DNA from: CAVRAZ01 sp963719135
Lineage (GTDB): Bacteria > Pseudomonadota > Gammaproteobacteria > DSM-19610
Direction of reading: 5' to 3'
Length of the DNA: 64,000 bases
Assembly (NCBI GenBank): GCA_963719135.1
Contig: CAVRAZ010000003.1
Span: forward strand, 337,402 to 401,401
The position numbers were made by a program, and so were the translations under genes. The first letter of the stretch is position 1. Every line of letters starts with the position of its first letter. This document shows positions 42,397 to 51,905 of this stretch, in pieces. The notes under the pieces are model-generated. The model was not told the DNA's origin and did not search any database. It saw nothing but the letters and a program-made list of their open reading frames with translations.

Positions 42397-45300
42397 TTAC
42401 CAACCGCAGTGCGTGCCGGTCTGGGCGAAGGAGACCTGGTTCCACACCGACTCGGCGACGCGACCCTGGCTCAGGTGCTGATACCAGGTGGGCTCATCGT
42501 CGAGATCGCAGCCCTCGCTGGCCAGCACCGGGGTGTTGTCCACGTTGCTCTCGTGGCAGGCCGTGCAGGCGCCATCCGCCGGTCCGGTCACCGCCCCGTT
42601 CACGAGGGTCTCGGCCTTGTCCATCATCTGCCGCGAAGCGAATCCGTTCATGGCATGCTCCAGGAACGCCTTGGTATGAGTGGCGACCTTGGTCCACTGC
42701 GCCGGCGTACTGTTGGTGTGGACGTTGCTGTTGCCGAACACACCGTTTACACCGTGGCAGTTCTGGCAGCTCGTGTTGAGCACGTTGGCTTCGGCGGTAT
42801 AGGTGTGTGCCCATGTCACGGCACTGTCGAAACTGCCGTTGATCTGGCTTCCGATCGCCCCGTCACCGAACGGCCCGATCCAGTTCGGGATGCCGTTGCC
42901 GTCGACCGCATGGCAGGTACCGCACTTCAACGGACCGTGCGAACCGTCCGCATTCAGTGACGCCGCCTGTGCGTAGGTGGTGTTGTCGATTGCCGGGCTC
43001 ACCGGATACAGACCGTGCATCGACTCGTGGCAACCCTGGCAGGAGATGTCCTGGTGGCCACGGGTGTAGCGCATCAGGCTCGCCTTCGCCGGGTAGTTGA
43101 ACGGCGGGTAGAAGGTGATGTTGCCGCTCTGCTCCACGTACGGCGCCGCATGGCAGTCCGCGCAGTGCGGCTCGCCGGGTGCCAGCCAATGATCACGGGC
43201 GTCATCCGCCGCACTGAACGGCACCGCCGCACCGAACGTCCCCGTACCCTTGAAGGGATTGGCGGGGTAGCGCCACTGGGACTGGTTTGCCTTGTTGGCG
43301 TTGATCTTGGTGACGCAGTCGCCTGTGGTGCAAAAGCTCAGGATGTTGACGCTGGGATCGCCGTCTGCATCCAGACTCACGCACACGTTGACGTTGAACG
43401 CCGCGTTGAATACCGGCGTCAGCGGCGCGCAGTTGCCGGGCGAACCTGCCGGCGCCACCTCGATCGTCGCCACGTTGGCATCCGGATAATTTGGATTTTC
43501 ATTCCAGATCGCATGGGTGAAGTCACCCAGGCCGGTGCCGTGCAGGTCATGGTTGTTCGGGTCCAGCCAGGCAATCACCTGATTGACGTTGCCACCGGCC
43601 ACCTGGTTTGCGATCTGCTGCAGAGAGCCGGCGCGGATGTTGTTGACGCAATCGCCACGGATGAGGTCGTTGCAGTCCTCATTACGCCACAGCTCCTGAC
43701 CCAGTTGCGTATGGCAGTTGGTGCACCAGATGCCGCGGGTTTCGGCCGTGCCACCCACAGCATTCTGCTGGTTGTGGAACACATTGTCCGCCAGCCAGGT
43801 GCCCACGGCATTCAAATGGGCCGGCGTCTCGGCACCGTCCACATCCTTGAGCGGGTTGGAGTGCACGTCGCGGCCCACGAAGCAGCCGCCCTGGTTCAGG
43901 CGGTTGTCGCCGCCGCTGTCGCCGCTGTCGCCGCCCAAGGTGATCGGATAGCCGTCCATCACACCGTCCGAGCGGTGCGCCGGATGGCAGCCCTGGCAGC
44001 CGCCGTCACGGCCCAGCCCGTCGTTCATAACGATCATACCGCCCTCGCTCTTGTTCCGGTGGGCGTTGTGGATCGCTTCCGAAATGGGCGGGACCAGGAA
44101 GCCGCCGATACCCGCCGACTTGACCACGGCGATAACGTTGTCGGCATGGCACTTCTGGCAGATGACCGACTCGTGTCCCATGCGGGTGTTCTGGACGATG
44201 GCGGCCTTGTAACCCGGCAGACCGAGCGGATTATCGCCCTCGGCCACCGGCCAGTTGGCCGTGAAGTCGGTGCCCGTGTCGTAGTCGTGCATGGCCTCGA
44301 TACTGATGGCCGCGCCTTTCAGCCGCGAATACCAGTCGGTGTCGCCCGCTGCGGTGTTGATGTCGTAAAAGGCATTCCAGTAGTTCTTTTCCTCATCGAC
44401 CACCGCCTCGAGCGTCTCGCCGGCCGGCCCGTAGAACGGATCGGGTCCGTTCTGGCGTCGCACATAGGCCGGGCCATTGACGTTCGGCGTGACGCCGTCG
44501 GCCTTGTACGCCGGCGCCGAGTGGCAGCGTTCGCAGTTCGGAATGTCAATCGGCGCCGTGCCGAAGCCGACCACCGGCTTGCCGTCGCTGCCGACCACCG
44601 GATTGCCCTTCTCGCAGGTGTGTGTATTTTCGTCACAGGTGGCGTGCAGCAGACGCGCCTTCATCGCCACGTAGGGACGGATCTTGTCCTCGTCCACCAG
44701 ACCCGGGTCGGCGAAGAAGTTGATCGTATCCTCGAACGGTGTCAGCGGCATGCCCAGCGCCTCCCAGATACGCGGCGCGGTCAGCATGATCGGCAGGTTC
44801 TCCAGCACCTTCGCCTGCGTGTAGACCACCGTGCCGGTGTCGCCGGAGAAGGTGAGTACGTTGTCGAACGGCGTACCGTTGCCGGTCGGCCCCAGGGGCT
44901 GCAGGGCCGCCCCGGAATCCGCCGGATATTCGACCATGCCGGCCACACCGAGACGGATCTTATCGGCCTCCAGACTGGTTCCGCCCGGGACGGTGCCTTC
45001 CAGGTCCGCGTAGATGTAGAAGTGGTTCAGCCAGCCATTGGCGAAGTTGTCAGTGGGATCACTGTAGTCGCCGTTACCCAGGACCACGTTGTTCAGCCCG
45101 GCGTACGTACCGGTGATCAGCTTGCCGGGCACGCCCGTGACCGACCCGTCGGTGTCGACCGCGGCCGAGTCATACGGCGTGTTCCAGTACAGCAGCGAGT
45201 TGCCTTCGGCCGCGCTGATCAGCGTCGATGTCTGGGTACCCAGCGAGTTGCCTTCACGCCGCGGCTGGGCGTCATGGTAGTACTCCAGATAGTACTTGTT

Positions 45301-46272
45301 GATGTTGCCGTCGCTGTCGTAGTCGCGCAGCACCGTCTCGCGGCCCAACCCGTCCAGACCGTTATCCGGATCGGCGGTCAGCAGCCGCGGATAGTCCGCG
45401 TTGGTGCTCGGGAACGAACCGTTCTGCGGCTTCACCACCTGCGCCAGGATGGAGTTGTAGGGCGGCAACACGCAGCAGTAGGAGAACTCGAAGCCGGTGC
45501 AGTGCATGCCCAGCTCGTAGTTCATCATGATCTTGAAGTCGGGCTGGTCAGACGCGATGTGGATGTTCACCTTCGCGACTGGTGACTGGCCACCGTTTCC
45601 GTCCACCGCCCTGTAGGTGAAGCTGTCGTTGTCATTATCACTCTGGCTGCCGTCCGGCGTGTAGGTGAACGAACCGTCACTGGCCAGGACCAGCGATCCG
45701 TGGGACGGGTTGGTCACCTTGACAGCCGTGAGGCCCGCATTGCCGAGCGACTCACCGGTCAGCGGGTCCGTGTCGAAGTCGTTGTACAGCAAACCCGAAA
45801 CCCGCGAGAGCTGCACCACGAGCTGTTTGCCCGCCGGCGTGGCGTAGGTGTCGCCGCGCGCCGTCGGCGGGACATTGGCCGGCGCCGAGACCGTCACCGT
45901 GCGGCTGGCGCTGCAGGTCTTCGGTTTCTTGCCACCGCTCGAGTCGGTGGCTTTCAGTGTGACGGTTTTCGACCCGGTCGAAGTGAAGGTCGTGTTGGCG
46001 GTGGTATTCCCCGCCGGCACGTTCGGCGTGGTCACCGTGCCCGGCGTCGCATTCGGGAAGGTCCAGGTCACCGTGTAGGGGGGCTTGGCGCCCGCTACAG
46101 TCCCGGTAAATGTGACCGGCGTGCCCTGGTGGATCGTACCGGGGTTGGCGATCGAACAGCTCACCTGTCCGGCAGCGTTCGCCGCGACGGAGAAGGTGAC
46201 CCAGGCGATGCCGGAAAAGGCCGAGACCAGCAGACGCGACAAATACCCGCAATTACCCGAGTGCGTTTTCAT
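42397..46272 (-). CDS. Large secreted nine-haem cytochrome c with PKD and cadherin-like domains
   Basis: The ATG at 46272 follows GGAGGAG. The 1291-residue protein has a signal peptide, a PKD-type domain (SIANPGTIHQGTPVTFTG, to about residue 125) and a cadherin-like repeat (SDNDNDSFTYRAVDGNGGQS) before a long region with nine CxxCH motifs: CERCH, CQKCH, CQGCH, CTNCH, CADCH, CQGCH, CGTCH, CQNCH and CTACH. Haems are clustered after residue 580. Adhesion-type domains with multiple haems indicate a surface electron-transfer protein. It leads the operon; the GGCAGT-rich region upstream probably holds its control sites. Electron acceptor or donor is unknown. Confidence 0.9.
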   Translation of the reverse strand: MKTHSGNCGYLSRLLVSAFSGIAWVTFSVAANAAGQVSCSIANPGTIHQGTPVTFTGTVAGAKPPYTVTWTFPNATPGTVTTPNVPAGNTTANTTFTSTGSKTVTLKATDSSGGKKPKTCSASRTVTVSAPANVPPTARGDTYATPAGKQLVVQLSRVSGLLYNDFDTDPLTGESLGNAGLTAVKVTNPSHGSLVLASDGSFTYTPDGSQSDNDNDSFTYRAVDGNGGQSPVAKVNIHIASDQPDFKIMMNYELGMHCTGFEFSYCCVLPPYNSILAQVVKPQNGSFPSTNADYPRLLTADPDNGLDGLGRETVLRDYDSDGNINKYYLEYYHDAQPRREGNSLGTQTSTLISAAEGNSLLYWNTPYDSAAVDTDGSVTGVPGKLITGTYAGLNNVVLGNGDYSDPTDNFANGWLNHFYIYADLEGTVPGGTSLEADKIRLGVAGMVEYPADSGAALQPLGPTGNGTPFDNVLTFSGDTGTVVYTQAKVLENLPIMLTAPRIWEALGMPLTPFEDTINFFADPGLVDEDKIRPYVAMKARLLHATCDENTHTCEKGNPVVGSDGKPVVGFGTAPIDIPNCERCHSAPAYKADGVTPNVNGPAYVRRQNGPDPFYGPAGETLEAVVDEEKNYWNAFYDINTAAGDTDWYSRLKGAAISIEAMHDYDTGTDFTANWPVAEGDNPLGLPGYKAAIVQNTRMGHESVICQKCHADNVIAVVKSAGIGGFLVPPISEAIHNAHRNKSEGGMIVMNDGLGRDGGCQGCHPAHRSDGVMDGYPITLGGDSGDSGGDNRLNQGGCFVGRDVHSNPLKDVDGAETPAHLNAVGTWLADNVFHNQQNAVGGTAETRGIWCTNCHTQLGQELWRNEDCNDLIRGDCVNNIRAGSLQQIANQVAGGNVNQVIAWLDPNNHDLHGTGLGDFTHAIWNENPNYPDANVATIEVAPAGSPGNCAPLTPVFNAAFNVNVCVSLDADGDPSVNILSFCTTGDCVTKINANKANQSQWRYPANPFKGTGTFGAAVPFSAADDARDHWLAPGEPHCADCHAAPYVEQSGNITFYPPFNYPAKASLMRYTRGHQDISCQGCHESMHGLYPVSPAIDNTTYAQAASLNADGSHGPLKCGTCHAVDGNGIPNWIGPFGDGAIGSQINGSFDSAVTWAHTYTAEANVLNTSCQNCHGVNGVFGNSNVHTNSTPAQWTKVATHTKAFLEHAMNGFASRQMMDKAETLVNGAVTGPADGACTACHESNVDNTPVLASEGCDLDDEPTWYQHLSQGRVAESVWNQVSFAQTGTHCGW

Positions 46273-46947
46273 TATGGTGCTCCTCCAATAAACGCCGTGA
46301 CGGCGTTTCACCTCGATGGCTTGTGTCTTTAGTTGTCAACCGGCCCGTAGTAATACAACACACGCACGGACAGGTAAAGGATAGAACGCTTTTGGCGTAA
46401 TGGAAGCAACGCGCGTGCCGGGTCGAAGCCGATCACCTCGGCTCGGCGCTAACCACCTGTTAACACGGCAGTGATTGGCAAACACATTAGCGCTAGCTAA
46501 TCCACCACAGCGCATGTTCCGGACGAACAGACTGCCACTACGGCAGTTTTTCATGCCGAAAATGGCAGTCACTGCCAGCCGCGGCAGTATCCAGGCGGCG
46601 AGATCGGTGTCCAGAGCATCGCGACAACCTTCCAGCAACCGCGCGACAAAGCGGGCTTGGCGCTTAGACCCTATCCCCCTTCTTGGCCGAACGGACCGGC
46701 ACCGCGTTTTGTTGCGCAACAATTGTGATTCGTCAGAGCACCGGCGGGAAACTGAAGACTATGCTGTAAAACCATCGGATCCAGTCCTGAAGCGCCGTGC
46801 CGGCGAAGATCGGAGAAGAGTGAGCACCCTGAAGGGCGGGTCGAGCGGGTAGTCCATTCGATTCCAAGGTACTGAATGCGGGCGGTCGCCAGCATGACGG
46901 CTTGGTCACAAGTTCGTTGAATGTGGCTGTGAAATCCGGGTGAGAAC
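46273..46947. other. Divergent control region of the multihaem operon
   Basis: These 675 bases separate the cytochrome operon (minus) from the exported-protein gene at 46948 (plus). No gene is supported. The noteworthy content is the GGCAGT half-site cluster at 46467-46588, plus TTAACA and AGCGCTAGCT-type palindromic sequence near 46489-46499. Confidence 0.5.
46467..46588. promoter_or_regulatory. Cluster of six GGCAGT/ACTGCC half-sites
   Basis: GGCAGT occurs at 46467-46472, 46542-46547, 46564-46569 and 46583-46588, and its complement ACTGCC at 46531-46536 and 46571-46576. Two pairs form perfect inverted repeats (ACTGCC-N5-GGCAGT and TGGCAGT-N1-ACTGCCA). Such a cluster upstream of the operon looks like a multi-site operator. 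Confidence 0.5.
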
Positions 46948-48032
46948 ATGAAAACACGCATCATTGCAGTGGCCTGTCTTGCAGTATCGACCGCCGCACA
47001 GGCAAAACAGTTCCAGGTGATCGACCAGCACGGCTTCGAACGGCCGATGACGGCGGCGACGGTCGAGCTGCCGGCCGACTGGACCTTGCAGAGCGACATC
47101 CGCTGGACCGGCAACCCCTGCGGCACTTATCTGTGGCACGTGACGGCGCAAAGCGGCAACGGCGAGGCGCAGATGGAAGCGCTGCCGACCTGCCAGCTCA
47201 CCGGCTCGACCGACCCCCTGACGCAGAACTCGATTGCCTCGGCGATCGCCCAGCGCGCCCAATTCACCGGACAGTCGCCTTATTGCGGTGCCGCCCTGGT
47301 GCGCAACATCCAGGAATTCGTCAGCAACTACTTCGTGCCCGGCTTCCGCCCGGGCGCCGAGGTGACGGAGATCGTTCCGGACCAGCAGGCCACCGCAAAG
47401 AGCAGGCAGCAGATGCAACAGAGGCTGAGCGGGATGCAGGGCATGGTGCGCAGCGTCAACGCCGAAGCCGCCAAGGTTCGCCTGGAATACGCCGTCGGCG
47501 GCCAGCGCCTGTCCGAGTGGATATGGATGCAACTGGTGGCGACCGAGTACAGCACCTGGCCTATGTCGATACACGCGTGACCACGCGCAGCCTGCGCGCC
47601 CCGGCGCATGCGATCGATCGCTACGAACCGGTCCTGGACCGCGCTGTGGCGACCTCGACGCCCAACGCCCAATGGCAGGCGCGTGTCGCGCAGATACAGA
47701 ATCAGGTGAACCAGCCGGCGGTTGGCGAAGCCGGCAAGCGCTCGCGGATCATTTCCAACACCAACAACGCAATCAATGACACGATCATGCAGGGCTACGA
47801 ACAACGCCAGCAGACCCTCGACAATGTCTACGAACGGGGCTCGCGCGCCCGCCGGGGCATAGACTCCTATACCGACCCGACGACGGGCGAAAGTTACGAT
47901 GCCGACACTGGCCATCAGCGCATCTGGGTGAATCCGTACGGCGAGTATGTGCCGGGCGACAATCCCAACTTCAACCCTAATGAAGGGTCCGACACTCAGT
48001 GGACGCCGGCCGAACAGAGCGACGATTATTGA
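46948..48032 (+). pseudogene. Exported protein of unknown function, one frameshift
   Basis: From ATG 46948 a signal peptide (KTRIIAVACLAVSTAAQA) is followed by a domain with FRPGAEVTEIVPDQQATAKS and LEYAVGGQRLSEWIWMQLVA, then the frame stops at 47580. One base less at about 47563 gives YVDTRVTTRSLRAPAHAIDR and a coherent C terminus with NNAINDTIMQGYEQRQQTLD, GIDSYTDPTTGESYDADTGH and the stop at 48032. The whole is 361 codons plus two bases, consistent with one missing base. The C-terminal phrase suggests a secreted protein with a conserved tyrosine-rich motif; no name is known to me. Confidence 0.7.
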
Positions 48033-48148
48033 TTCTGTTGGGGATTACGCGAACGCGCGGCAAGCGCGGAAGCGGTCGCGAATGCCGTGCACAAACCCTC
48101 CACCGCAAGAGCGGATTCCCGCGACGCCCTCCCCTGCTGTTTGAACCA

Positions 48149-48175
48149 TTTATCCCGGCCAATACCTGAGTATAA
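48149..48175 (+). promoter_or_regulatory. Promoter candidate for the signalling operon
   Basis: A perfect TATAAT at 48170-48175 with a weak TTTATC 15 bases upstream stands 78 bases before the kinase start. It overlaps the first in-frame ATG at 48175, which argues that translation starts later, at 48253. Confidence 0.45.
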
Positions 48176-48252
48176 TGCTTGGTCTTAAACCGGCACCTCG
48201 GGGTGGCGGAAAGGGTGAGGTCGGCGCCAAGCCGAGTCAGGTCCGAAGACCG

Positions 48253-49854
48253 ATGGACGATTCGTTACACAGTGCCAGACGGCTCCTGTTCTGGAGCGAG
48301 GATCCGCGCGTGCGCGGCATCGTCGAGAACGTCGCCGACGGCGTGGTGGGGATCGACACGCAGGGCAACATCGAACTGTTCAACCCGGCCGCCGAGCGGC
48401 TGTTCGGCTTCAGCACCGCCGACGTGATGGGGCGCAATGTCAGGATGCTGATGCCCGCGCAGTACGGCGACCACCACGATGGCTACCTGGAACACTATCT
48501 GCAAACCGGCGAGCGCCGCATCATCGGCATCGGCCGCGAGGTCACCGGGCGGCGCAAGGACGGCAGCATCTTCCCGATGTACCTTTCGGTCGGCGAGATC
48601 CGGCTCCCCGAGCACAACGGGTTCATCGGCATCGTCCACGATCTGTCCGCGCAGAAGGCGGCCGAACGCGAGCTGGCCGGCGCCGGCCGGTTTCTGCAGG
48701 CGATCATCGATTCGATGCCTTCGGCGCTGGTCGGCGTGGACAGCGAAGGCCGCGTCACCCACTGGAGCCGCGTTGCCGCCGACGAACTGGGCATCACGTC
48801 GGAGGGCGCGATCGGCCGTCCTTTCGCCGAGCTGTTCCCGTTTCTCGGTCTCGAACTCCGGGATATCAGGCAGGCCATCGACGCCGGCAGTCCGGTCAGG
48901 AAGGAACGCGTGCCCGTTCCCGGCGGCGGAACGACGCGCTACCTGGATGTGATGCTCTATCCGCTGATGCACGAGGACCGCGGCGCGGTGGTCCGCATCG
49001 ATGACGTCACCGAACGCGTGCGCATCGAAGAGATGATGGTGCAGACCGAGAAGATGATGTCGGTCGGCGGCCTGGCCGCCGGCATGGCGCACGAGATCAA
49101 CAACCCGCTGGGCATCGTCGCCCAGGCCTGCCAGAACCTGACGCGCCGCGTCTCGAACGCCCTGCCCGAAAATCGCGCTGTCGCCGCGGAACTCGGCCTC
49201 GATCTCGACAAGCTGCAGGAATACCTGACCCGGCGCGGCATCTTCCGCTTCGTCGACGGCATGCGCGAAGCGGTCGACCGGGCCAACCGGATCGTCACCG
49301 ACATGCTGGCCTACAGCCGGCGCAGCGCGTCGAGCTTCGTGCCGGTGCATCTGAACAGCCTGCTCGACACGGTGCTGCGCCTGGCCGGCCACGACTACGA
49401 TTTGAAGGAAAGCTACGACTTCCGCCGCATCCGCATCCAGCGCGAGACGGTCGGCGAATCCGATCGCGTCCGGTGCGACGAGATGGCCATCGAACAGGTG
49501 TTTCTGAACCTGCTGCGCAACGCCGCGCAGGCCATGGCGGCGAATCCGGACGAACGTCCTCCCGAAATCCGCCTGCGCGTGGTGGACCAGGGCGATCAGG
49601 TCTGCGTCGAGGTGGCGGACAACGGACCCGGAATGACCGAACAGGTGTCGCGCCACCTGTTCGAGCCTTTCTTCACCACCAAGCCGGTGGGTGTCGGCAC
49701 GGGTCTCGGCTTGGCGGTGGTCTATTTCATCGTCACCGAACAACACCGCGGCACCCTGCGCGTGGAGTCGCGGCCGCGACAGGGTGCGCGCTTCATCGTC
49801 TGCCTGCCGCGGGAGGGAAGGCCCTATGCGTCCGGTCGTGCTCGTGGTGGATGA
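48253..49854 (+). CDS. Soluble PAS-domain sensor histidine kinase
   Basis: From ATG 48253 (MDDSLHSARRLLFWSEDPRV) the 533-residue protein has two PAS domains (about 17-130, with NVADGVVGIDTQGNIELFNPA; and about 143-255, with SMPSALVGVDSEGRVTHWS), a dimerisation domain with phospho-acceptor H280 in AGMAHEINNPLG, and a HATPase with NLLRNAAQAM, VEVADNGPGM and GVGTGLGLAV. No membrane helix is present, so it senses inside the cell. It overlaps the next response-regulator gene by 29 bases. It heads a four-gene phosphorylation-controlled partner-switching operon. Confidence 0.9.
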   Translation: MDDSLHSARRLLFWSEDPRVRGIVENVADGVVGIDTQGNIELFNPAAERLFGFSTADVMGRNVRMLMPAQYGDHHDGYLEHYLQTGERRIIGIGREVTGRRKDGSIFPMYLSVGEIRLPEHNGFIGIVHDLSAQKAAERELAGAGRFLQAIIDSMPSALVGVDSEGRVTHWSRVAADELGITSEGAIGRPFAELFPFLGLELRDIRQAIDAGSPVRKERVPVPGGGTTRYLDVMLYPLMHEDRGAVVRIDDVTERVRIEEMMVQTEKMMSVGGLAAGMAHEINNPLGIVAQACQNLTRRVSNALPENRAVAAELGLDLDKLQEYLTRRGIFRFVDGMREAVDRANRIVTDMLAYSRRSASSFVPVHLNSLLDTVLRLAGHDYDLKESYDFRRIRIQRETVGESDRVRCDEMAIEQVFLNLLRNAAQAMAANPDERPPEIRLRVVDQGDQVCVEVADNGPGMTEQVSRHLFEPFFTTKPVGVGTGLGLAVVYFIVTEQHRGTLRVESRPRQGARFIVCLPREGRPYASGRARGG

Positions 49855-50203
49855 CGAAGCGGCGATCTGCGACAACCTCGCCGTGTTTCTCGAGGACGAG
49901 GGGATGCAGGTGCACGTCGCCCATTCGGGCGAGGACGCGGTGCGACGCATCGGCGAGGGCCTGCCGGTGCAGGTCTGCGTCATGGATCTGCGCCTGCCGG
50001 GCATGAACGGCGCCGAAGCGATCCGGACCATTCGGCGCAGCGCGCCGCACATCCGGTTCATCGTCCATACCGGGTCGACGCAGGACGCCGTGGTCCGCGA
50101 TCTGCTTCGTCACGGGCTCGACGACATTCCCGTGTTCAAGAAACCGGTCGAGGACATGACCGCGCTGGCGCGTGCCGTCACCGGTCTGTGCGAACCCGTA
50201 TGA
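49826..50203 (+). CDS. Single-domain response regulator
   Basis: The ATG at 49826 is preceded by GGGAGGGAAG. The 125-residue protein is a lone receiver: acidic pair D9/D10, phospho-acceptor D54 (CVMDLRLPGMNG), threonine in VHTGST and lysine in FKKPVED. Without an output domain it probably passes phosphate or binds a partner. It is embedded between the kinase and the PP2C regulator; its stop overlaps the next start (ATGATG). Confidence 0.9.
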   Translation: MRPVVLVVDDEAAICDNLAVFLEDEGMQVHVAHSGEDAVRRIGEGLPVQVCVMDLRLPGMNGAEAIRTIRRSAPHIRFIVHTGSTQDAVVRDLLRHGLDDIPVFKKPVEDMTALARAVTGLCEPV

Positions 50204-51399
50204 TGCAGGCGGCGGAGACCGGCATCGAGGCCCGGCGCATCCTGGTCATCGAAGACGATCCGGTGGTGCGCTTCAACATGGTGAGCTACCTCGAAGACAG
50301 CGGATTCCGGGTCACGGAAGCGGAAGACGGCGCCCGCGGCGTCGACATGGTCCGCGACACCACGCCCGATCTCGTGCTGTGCGACCTGCGGCTGCCGGAC
50401 CTCGACGGCCTCGACGTGCTGCAGACGCTGCACGCCGAACAACCCGACCTGCCGCTGGTGGTGGTGTCCGGCACCGGCGTCATGGGCGACGCCATCGAGG
50501 CGCTGCGCAAGGGCGCCTGGGATTTCGTCACCAAGCCGATACAGGACATGGCGATGCTGGAACACGCCATCGTCGCGGCTTTGGACAAGGCCCGCCTGAT
50601 CAGCGACAACCATCGCTTCCAGCGCGAGCTGGAGCAAGCCAACCGGCTGCTGCGGCAGAACCTCGACCAGTTCGAACAGGACGCTGCCGCCGGGCGCATT
50701 CTGCAACTGCAACTGCTGCCGCCCGGCGAACGCACGCTGGGACCCTACCGCTTCAGCCGCCACCTGCTGCCGTCCCTGTATATGAGCGGCGACTTCGTCG
50801 ACTACTTCGTGATCGATCGGGGTCACCTCGGTTTCTATCTGGCCGACGTGTCGGGTCACGGTGTCTCTTCAGCCTTCGTAACGGTGCTGTTGAAGAGTTT
50901 TGTTGAGCGCCTGCTGGAACCGGCCCGGACGGAAGGCGATCAGACGCTGTTGGCGCCGGCGGACATGCTGGCGCATCTCAACGCCTATCTGATCGACCAG
51001 GAACTGGACAAGTATCTGACCATGTTTTACGGCGTCATCGATGTCGACAACAACCGCCTGCGCTACAGCAGCGGCGGCCACTTCCCGAACCCGGTGCTGT
51101 TCGACGGCAGGAACGCGCAATTTCTCGACGGCCGCGGCCCGCCACTGGGGCTGTTTGCGGACGCCGCGTTCAACGTCCTCGACATGGAACTGCCCGCTGC
51201 CGCGCTGCTGGTGCTGTGCTCGGACGGCGTGCTGGATGCGCTGCCCGAGCACGGTCTCGCGGCAAAGTGCGAACGCCTGCTCCAGTCCGTGCAGCAACCC
51301 GGACTCACGGCACAGGCGCTGCTCGCCACGCTGGGTCTTTCGCCGGAGGAAGCCTATCCCGACGACATCACCCTGCTGATCGCGGAACGCGGCGGCTGA
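50200..51399 (+). CDS. Response regulator with PP2C (RsbU-type) phosphatase output
   Basis: Starting at ATG 50200 (or 50203), a receiver domain with D62 (LCDLRLPDLDG) and K112 (VTKPIQD) is joined by a coiled linker (RFQRELEQANRLLRQNLDQ) to a PP2C-type serine phosphatase domain at about 175-398: SGDFVDYFVIDRGHLGFYLADVSGHG, TMFYGVIDVD, LCSDGVLDALPE and PDDITLLIAERGG with the metal aspartates. Such proteins dephosphorylate an STAS antagonist when phosphorylated. The STAS partner is the next gene, two bases on. The arrangement resembles HsbR-HsbA of Pseudomonas. Confidence 0.92.
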   Translation: MMQAAETGIEARRILVIEDDPVVRFNMVSYLEDSGFRVTEAEDGARGVDMVRDTTPDLVLCDLRLPDLDGLDVLQTLHAEQPDLPLVVVSGTGVMGDAIEALRKGAWDFVTKPIQDMAMLEHAIVAALDKARLISDNHRFQRELEQANRLLRQNLDQFEQDAAAGRILQLQLLPPGERTLGPYRFSRHLLPSLYMSGDFVDYFVIDRGHLGFYLADVSGHGVSSAFVTVLLKSFVERLLEPARTEGDQTLLAPADMLAHLNAYLIDQELDKYLTMFYGVIDVDNNRLRYSSGGHFPNPVLFDGRNAQFLDGRGPPLGLFADAAFNVLDMELPAAALLVLCSDGVLDALPEHGLAAKCERLLQSVQQPGLTAQALLATLGLSPEEAYPDDITLLIAERGG

Positions 51400-51401
51400 T
51401 C

Positions 51402-51905
51402 ATGGCGCAAGGCACGGCACGCTACGCCCGTGAAGGCGGCACCTGGTTTCTCAAGCTGGGCGGCGACCTGCGCCACCCGCTCGGCCCGGCGCTCAACGCA
51501 CTGCTCGACCGCGCCTTCGCCGACCCGCAGTTCGAACAGATGGTCGTCGATGTCCGCGACGCGGAGAACATCGACAGCACCTGCCTCGGCATCCTGGCGC
51601 GGGTCGCAAATCACGCCCGGCACGACGGCGGCGCCAAGCCGACCATCGTCACCGCCGACGATGACATCAGAACGCTGCTGCTGGCCGTCTGCTTCGACCG
51701 CCTGTTCAACCTGGTCAATCGGGAGGGCGCAAACATCGGCGACCTGCAACCGGTACCGGAGCCGGACACGGATGCCGATGCGATGTTGCGGTTGATCCTC
51801 GAAGCGCACCGGCGCCTGTGCGCGATCGATGCGCGCACGCATAGCGCGTTCCGCGACGTGGTCAGTGTTCTGGAGCAGGAAACGAAACAGCGCAGTCGGC
51901 ACTGA
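51402..51905 (+). CDS. STAS-domain anti-sigma factor antagonist
   Basis: From ATG 51402 the 167-residue protein carries an STAS fold with the regulatory serine S59 in NIDSTCLGILARVANH, where homologues have DSSGLG. FDRLFNLVN follows as in SpoIIAA-type proteins. A C-terminal helical extension (LRLILEAHRRLCAIDARTHS) is extra. It should bind its anti-sigma or effector partner only when unphosphorylated, under control of the PP2C regulator just upstream. No anti-sigma kinase is encoded in the window, so the kinase and target lie elsewhere. Confidence 0.88.
   Translation: MAQGTARYAREGGTWFLKLGGDLRHPLGPALNALLDRAFADPQFEQMVVDVRDAENIDSTCLGILARVANHARHDGGAKPTIVTADDDIRTLLLAVCFDRLFNLVNREGANIGDLQPVPEPDTDADAMLRLILEAHRRLCAIDARTHSAFRDVVSVLEQETKQRSRH

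Noticed and set aside
43015..45585. An 856-residue open frame on the plus strand opposite the large multihaem cytochrome
   Set aside because: It is antisense shadow of a high-GC gene; composition is valine/arginine/histidine-rich and without domains.
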